24,787 bases of DNA from JASFWK01 sp050049355 (GTDB lineage: Bacteria; Chloroflexota; Anaerolineae; B4-G1; DUEL01): the NCBI GenBank assembly GCA_050049355.1, contig JASFWK010000022.1, forward strand, positions 1 to 24,787, in the 5' to 3' direction. A model generated the notes under the pieces. That model saw only the letters and a program-made list of their open reading frames with translations, was not told where the DNA came from and ran no database searches. Shown here piece by piece: positions 21,924 through 24,787 of the stretch (positions are counted from its first letter, which is position 1; each line of letters begins with the position of its first letter). Position numbers and translations under genes: made by a program.

Positions 21924-23666
21924 ATGGAGTCTACACCTCGAATCGGGGTATACATCTGCCACTGCGGCAATAACATCGCCGCGACGGTGGACGTGGAGGG
22001 GGTCGCGGAATTCGCCCGAGACCTGCCCGGCGTCGTAGTCGCTCGCCACTACACCTACATGTGCTCTGAGCCCGGTCAAGCTCTGATCAAGGATGACGGC
22101 AGAGAGTTGGGGCTGAATCGGGTGGTCGTAGCCTCCTGCTCCCCACGCATGCACGAGCTGACCTTCCGGGCAGCCGCCCATGAGGGTGGTGTGAACCCTT
22201 ATCGGACGGAGATGGCTAATATCCGGGAGCAGTGTTCCTGGGTCCACCACGACCGCGGAGAAGCTACGGAGAAGGCCAAGGCGCTGATCGCCTCCGCAGT
22301 GGCCAAGGCCGCCTGGCTGGAACCTCTGGAAGATCGCGAAGTGGACGTAACGCCGGGGGTAGTTATCATCGGCGGGGGCGTGGCCGGGATGGTTGCGGCG
22401 CTGGACGTAGCCGACGCTGGCTACCCGGCCTACCTGGTGGAGAAGAGTGACCACCTGGGCGGCCGTGCGGCGGACCTTAACCGCACGTTCCCGGAGTTGG
22501 AGCCAGCAGCGGAGTGGTTGATGCCGCTCATCGAACGTGTCCAGACCCATTCTAACGTCACCCTCTTCCTCAAAGCTGAGGTCGCCGAGGTGGAGGGTTA
22601 TGTCGGCAATTTCAAGGTGGCTGTTCGCAGTCCGGGGTTGGAGGACTTGGATTTGACCGAGCCCGCGGATCGACCGGCGTCTGATCTACGGACTCTCGAT
22701 GTGGGTGCAGTTATCGTCGCCACTGGTTACGATGTCTTCGATCCTCGTCTCAAGCCAGAGTTTGGTTATGGGCATTACCCACAGGTGATCACGACGCTGG
22801 AGATGGAGCGGCGGCTGGCCGAAGACGATCTTGAGGTAGGGGGGGATGTCCCGCGGGATATTGCCTTTATCAAATGTGTCGGCTCCCGAGATGCGCAGTT
22901 GAATCGGCCCTACTGCTCGCGCGTCTGTTGTATGGTCTCTGCAAAGCAGGCTCAACTGGTGCGGCAGCTGCTGCCGGATTCGCGGGTGACTGTCTTCTAC
23001 ATGGACGTGCGAACCTTCGGCAAACGAGGGGAGGAGTTCTACGACGAGGCGCGCAAGGCGGAAGTGCTGTATCGGCGAGGCAACGTTTCCGAGATCTATC
23101 GCAAGAACGATCGGATCGCGCTGCGGGTGGAGGATACGCTGTTGGGGCAGACGCTGGAGCACGAAGTAGACCTCGTGGTGCTGGCGGTGGGGATGGAGCC
23201 CCGCAAGGGCGTTGGGGAGATCGCGGCGCTCTTGAAGCTTCCTCGCTCCGCCGATGGCTTCTTCTTGGAGGCTCACCCGAAGCTGAGGCCTGTGGACACG
23301 GCGATGGACGGGATCTTCCTGGCGGGCTGCTGCCAGGGGCCCAAGGATATTCCAGACACCGTTGCGCAGGCCAAGGCGGCTGCTTCTTCGGCCCTCATCC
23401 CCCTCGTACGGGGGACAGTGCCGGTGGAATCGGCCACGGCGGTGGTGGATCCGGAGCTCTGTGCTGGATGTGGGATGTGTGTGGAGGTCTGTCCCTTCGA
23501 TGCGCCTGCCCTCGATCCGCTGTGGGGCGTGTCGCGAGTCAACGCGGTGCTGTGTAAGGGATGCGGCGCTTGTGCTGCCACCTGCCCCTCCAAGGCCATC
23601 TGCCTCCAGCACTTCACCGCCGAGCAGATACTGGCACAGGTAGATGCGCTGGTGGAGTTCCTGTAG
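21924..23666 (+). CDS. hdrA: HdrA-like FAD/iron-sulfur subunit, short form
   Basis: This full HdrA has an intact N-terminal domain (ICHCG at residues 11-15, YMCSEPGQ, SCSPRMHE, REQCSWVH), an FAD motif GGGVAG near 150, VIVATGYDVFDPRL, FIKCVGSRD with YCSRVCCM, and a C-terminal ferredoxin (CAGCGMCVEVCP from 513, CKGCGACAATCP from 544). Like the set 1 HdrA it lacks the ferredoxin inserted in the flavin domain of longer HdrA proteins. At 580 residues it is a second short HdrA. The ATG at 21924 has TAGGGAG about 7 bases upstream. It is followed by mvhD after 138 bases, and HdrA-MvhD is the electron-entry pair in hydrogenase- or dehydrogenase-linked Hdr complexes. Confidence 0.94.
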   Translation: MESTPRIGVYICHCGNNIAATVDVEGVAEFARDLPGVVVARHYTYMCSEPGQALIKDDGRELGLNRVVVASCSPRMHELTFRAAAHEGGVNPYRTEMANIREQCSWVHHDRGEATEKAKALIASAVAKAAWLEPLEDREVDVTPGVVIIGGGVAGMVAALDVADAGYPAYLVEKSDHLGGRAADLNRTFPELEPAAEWLMPLIERVQTHSNVTLFLKAEVAEVEGYVGNFKVAVRSPGLEDLDLTEPADRPASDLRTLDVGAVIVATGYDVFDPRLKPEFGYGHYPQVITTLEMERRLAEDDLEVGGDVPRDIAFIKCVGSRDAQLNRPYCSRVCCMVSAKQAQLVRQLLPDSRVTVFYMDVRTFGKRGEEFYDEARKAEVLYRRGNVSEIYRKNDRIALRVEDTLLGQTLEHEVDLVVLAVGMEPRKGVGEIAALLKLPRSADGFFLEAHPKLRPVDTAMDGIFLAGCCQGPKDIPDTVAQAKAAASSALIPLVRGTVPVESATAVVDPELCAGCGMCVEVCPFDAPALDPLWGVSRVNAVLCKGCGACAATCPSKAICLQHFTAEQILAQVDALVEFL

Positions 23667-23724
23667 CTGTTCATCTGCAGGCAGCAGCGGTGCGGAGAAG
23701 GATTTGTCGGCTGTCGGAGGAGAT

Positions 23725-23767
23725 ACTCTGAATCTGCTCCAGGGCTCTTGATCCGCAATCTCAGAGT
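23725..23767. repeat. Imperfect intergenic palindrome before mvhD
   Basis: The 138-base gap between hdrA and mvhD contains ACTCTGAATCTGC (23725-23737) and GCAATCTCAGAGT (23755-23767). They pair over 12 positions with one bulge on each side and a 17-base loop. The ATG of mvhD lies 38 bases further on. No T-run follows. The loop side holds GATCCGCAATCT, similar to TAATCCGCA near 6073 and GGAATCCGCAATCC near 24289. I see nothing else in this gap apart from a Shine-Dalgarno-like AGGGGG before mvhD. Confidence 0.45.
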
Positions 23768-23804
23768 TAGAGGAGAAACCAAGTCTGTTAGGGGGCAACA
23801 CAAT

Positions 23805-24233
23805 ATGTCCGAAAACGGCTTCGAACCCAAGATCGTAGCCTTCTGCTGTAACTGGTGCACTTATACCGGTGCCGATCTGGCGGGCACGTCGCGTATCCAG
23901 TATCCGCCGAACGCGCGCATTATCCGTGTGATGTGTTCGGGATCCGTCGACCCCACCTATGTCCTCAAGGCTCTGCTGGATGGGGCCGACGGGGTTCTTA
24001 TCGGCGGCTGCCATCCCGGCGATTGCCACTATCAATCCGGCAACTACAAAGCCAGGCGGCGCATCGTCGCCCTGAAGGAGATCCTTAAGCAGGCTGGCCT
24101 GGATGAGGATCGGGTCTGGCTGCGCTGGATCTCCGCCTCCGAGGGACAGCGTTTCGCCGACACGATGACGGAGATGACAGAGTTCCTCAAGGAGAAGGGC
24201 CCCAACCCGATGCGCCGGGAGTGGGCAGTGTGA
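23805..24233 (+). CDS. mvhD: MvhD-like [2Fe-2S] electron-transfer subunit
   Basis: This is the delta subunit of methyl-viologen-reducing hydrogenase, a [2Fe-2S] protein that feeds electrons into HdrA. Cys14, Cys15 and Cys18 lie in FCCNWCTYTGADLAG; further cysteines are in RVMCSGSVDPTYV and IGGCHPGDCHYQSGN, all hallmarks of the family. The 142 residues are normal. The frame runs back to a TTG at 23748, but the ATG at 23805 (MSENGFEPK) matches the usual N-terminus and is chosen. No MvhA/MvhG hydrogenase subunits are in the window, so the electron source is probably another enzyme. Its partners may be the NuoEF module upstream or the FrhB-like protein just downstream. Confidence 0.95.
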   Translation: MSENGFEPKIVAFCCNWCTYTGADLAGTSRIQYPPNARIIRVMCSGSVDPTYVLKALLDGADGVLIGGCHPGDCHYQSGNYKARRRIVALKEILKQAGLDEDRVWLRWISASEGQRFADTMTEMTEFLKEKGPNPMRREWAV

Positions 24234-24272
24234 GCAGATTGCTGGCTCTGAATCGCAGATTCTGGGCTGGGG

Positions 24273-24306
24273 TCTCGAATTGCAGTCTGGAATCCGCAAT
24301 CCGAGA
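24273..24306. repeat. Imperfect intergenic palindrome after mvhD
   Basis: The 99-base gap after mvhD contains TCTCGAATTGC (24273-24283) and GCAATCCGAGA (24296-24306), which pair over 11 positions with one mismatch around a 12-base spacer. Nearby repeats of the same words (CAGATTGC at 24238, GAATCGCAGATTC at 24250) make this gap dense in the AGATTGC-like core. There is no T-run, so it is a poor candidate for a terminator. Confidence 0.5.
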
Positions 24307-24332
24307 GGTGCAGTCCACGAGAGGGAGATGCA

Positions 24333-24787
24333 ATGAGAAGTCTGATTCCGCTTGAGAACGACGATACACTCGGGGCAGTCCGCGATTTCCTCAAGACGTT
24401 GTTGGAAGAGGACATTGTGGATGCCGTGCTGGTGCCTATGGAGACTCCTTCCGGTGCCGTGACGCCTGCCCTGGTTGCCGACGCTGATGCGCTGGACGCG
24501 GCCGATCCGCTGGCTCCGGTAATGGGGTTGAACGCCGCGCGGGTAGCGGGTCCGGTCTCGGTTCGCGAGCCTCGCGGACGGATCGCGGCGGTGCTGCGTC
24601 CCTGTGAATTCCGGGCGCTGGTGGAGTTGGTCAAGCTCCAACAGGCCAATTTGGACGATTTGGTGACGATCGTTGTGGATTGCCTGGGCACCTATGCAGT
24701 GCCTGATTACGAGGCTGTGCGGGCCAACGGCGGGCTGGACCGAGCGGCGCTCCTGGCGGGCGCTCGAAGCGGTGAGCTGGCCCCACA
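24333..24787 (+). CDS. FrhB/FdhB-like flavin iron-sulfur protein, 3' partial
   Basis: An open frame runs from the ATG at 24333 to the right edge (151 full codons) with GAGGGAGA just upstream. The protein starts MRSLIPLENDDTLGAV and contains RIAAVLRPCEFRALVELVKL, then VVDCLGTYAVPDYEAV. The RPCE and DC-GTY motifs are those of the coenzyme F420 hydrogenase/dehydrogenase beta-subunit family (FrhB/FdhB), whose bacterial members often sit beside HdrA and MvhD. These proteins carry FAD and iron-sulfur clusters and pass electrons between a pyridine nucleotide, F420 or formate site and partners. The cluster-binding part is cut off, so the exact subtype is open. It may be an adaptor for a methylene-THF reductase or formate dehydrogenase further downstream. 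Confidence 0.75.
   Translation, partial: MRSLIPLENDDTLGAVRDFLKTLLEEDIVDAVLVPMETPSGAVTPALVADADALDAADPLAPVMGLNAARVAGPVSVREPRGRIAAVLRPCEFRALVELVKLQQANLDDLVTIVVDCLGTYAVPDYEAVRANGGLDRAALLAGARSGELAP

Noticed and set aside
22686..24641. A long minus-strand open frame (651 codons) opposite hdrA and mvhD.
   Set aside because: It lies antisense to genes with clear family motifs, spans two real genes and the gaps between them, and its translation shows no recognisable domain. Long antisense frames are expected in GC-rich coding DNA.
16414..24787. A respiratory complex I operon, because of the NuoE and NuoF-like genes.
   Set aside because: No membrane subunits, no NuoB/C/D/I are present, NuoF has hydrogenase-type extensions and the NuoG-like part is fused to HdrA.
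1..24787. tRNA, rRNA, CRISPR arrays, transposases or phage genes.
   Set aside because: Reading both strands showed no cloverleaf-like tRNA, no regular spacer-repeat array and no recombinase or transposase motif; gaps between genes are mostly below 100 bases.

Overview
The window is a GC-rich bacterial segment in which every convincing gene lies on the plus strand. It encodes two linked parts of an anaerobic, Wood-Ljungdahl-type metabolism. The folate enzymes (FolD and an AcsE-type methyltransferase), together with a corrinoid iron-sulfur protein and its reductive activator, point to a bacterial acetogen or syntroph rather than a methanogen. The style resembles uncultured Chloroflexota (Anaerolineae/Dehalococcoidia-like), but that placement is inference from gene content and intergenic texture. 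No marker gene confirms it. I see no rRNA, tRNA, CRISPR array, insertion sequence or phage gene.

Region 1 (1-6993) is the carbonyl/methyl branch. In order it holds the large subunit of the corrinoid iron-sulfur protein (cut by the left edge), a RACo-type corrinoid activator, a radical SAM protein of unknown role, a CooC/AcsF-type nickel-insertion ATPase, the methyl-THF:corrinoid methyltransferase and FolD.

Region 2 (7068-16398) holds two heterodisulfide-reductase-like sets. Each is HdrC, then HdrB, then HdrA. The first has a class V PLP aminotransferase spliced between hdrB and hdrA with 4-nt overlaps at both joints. A GNAT acetyltransferase separates the two sets. The second set ends in a 1010-residue tandem HdrA whose internal copy of the N-terminal domain has lost all of its expected cysteines.

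Region 3 (16414 to the right edge) is the most unusual. A 134-residue protein is the front half of an HdrA flavin domain. It is followed by NuoE-like and NuoF-like subunits, and then by a protein that fuses a NuoG-like ferredoxin front end to the back half of HdrA. The two HdrA halves meet almost exactly inside the ferredoxin insertion of normal HdrA, so HdrA appears to be split around an NADH dehydrogenase module. An HdrD-like protein, another HdrA, MvhD and an FrhB-like protein (cut by the right edge) follow. No hydrogenase subunit is present. The likely reading is that NADH, ferredoxin and a low-potential acceptor (perhaps methylene-THF reduction, heterodisulfide-like thiols or formate) are coupled by flavin-based electron bifurcation. 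The substrate is not fixed by this sequence. Several intergenic gaps carry imperfect palindromes sharing an AGATTGC/GCAATCT-like core, possibly a small dispersed repeat family.
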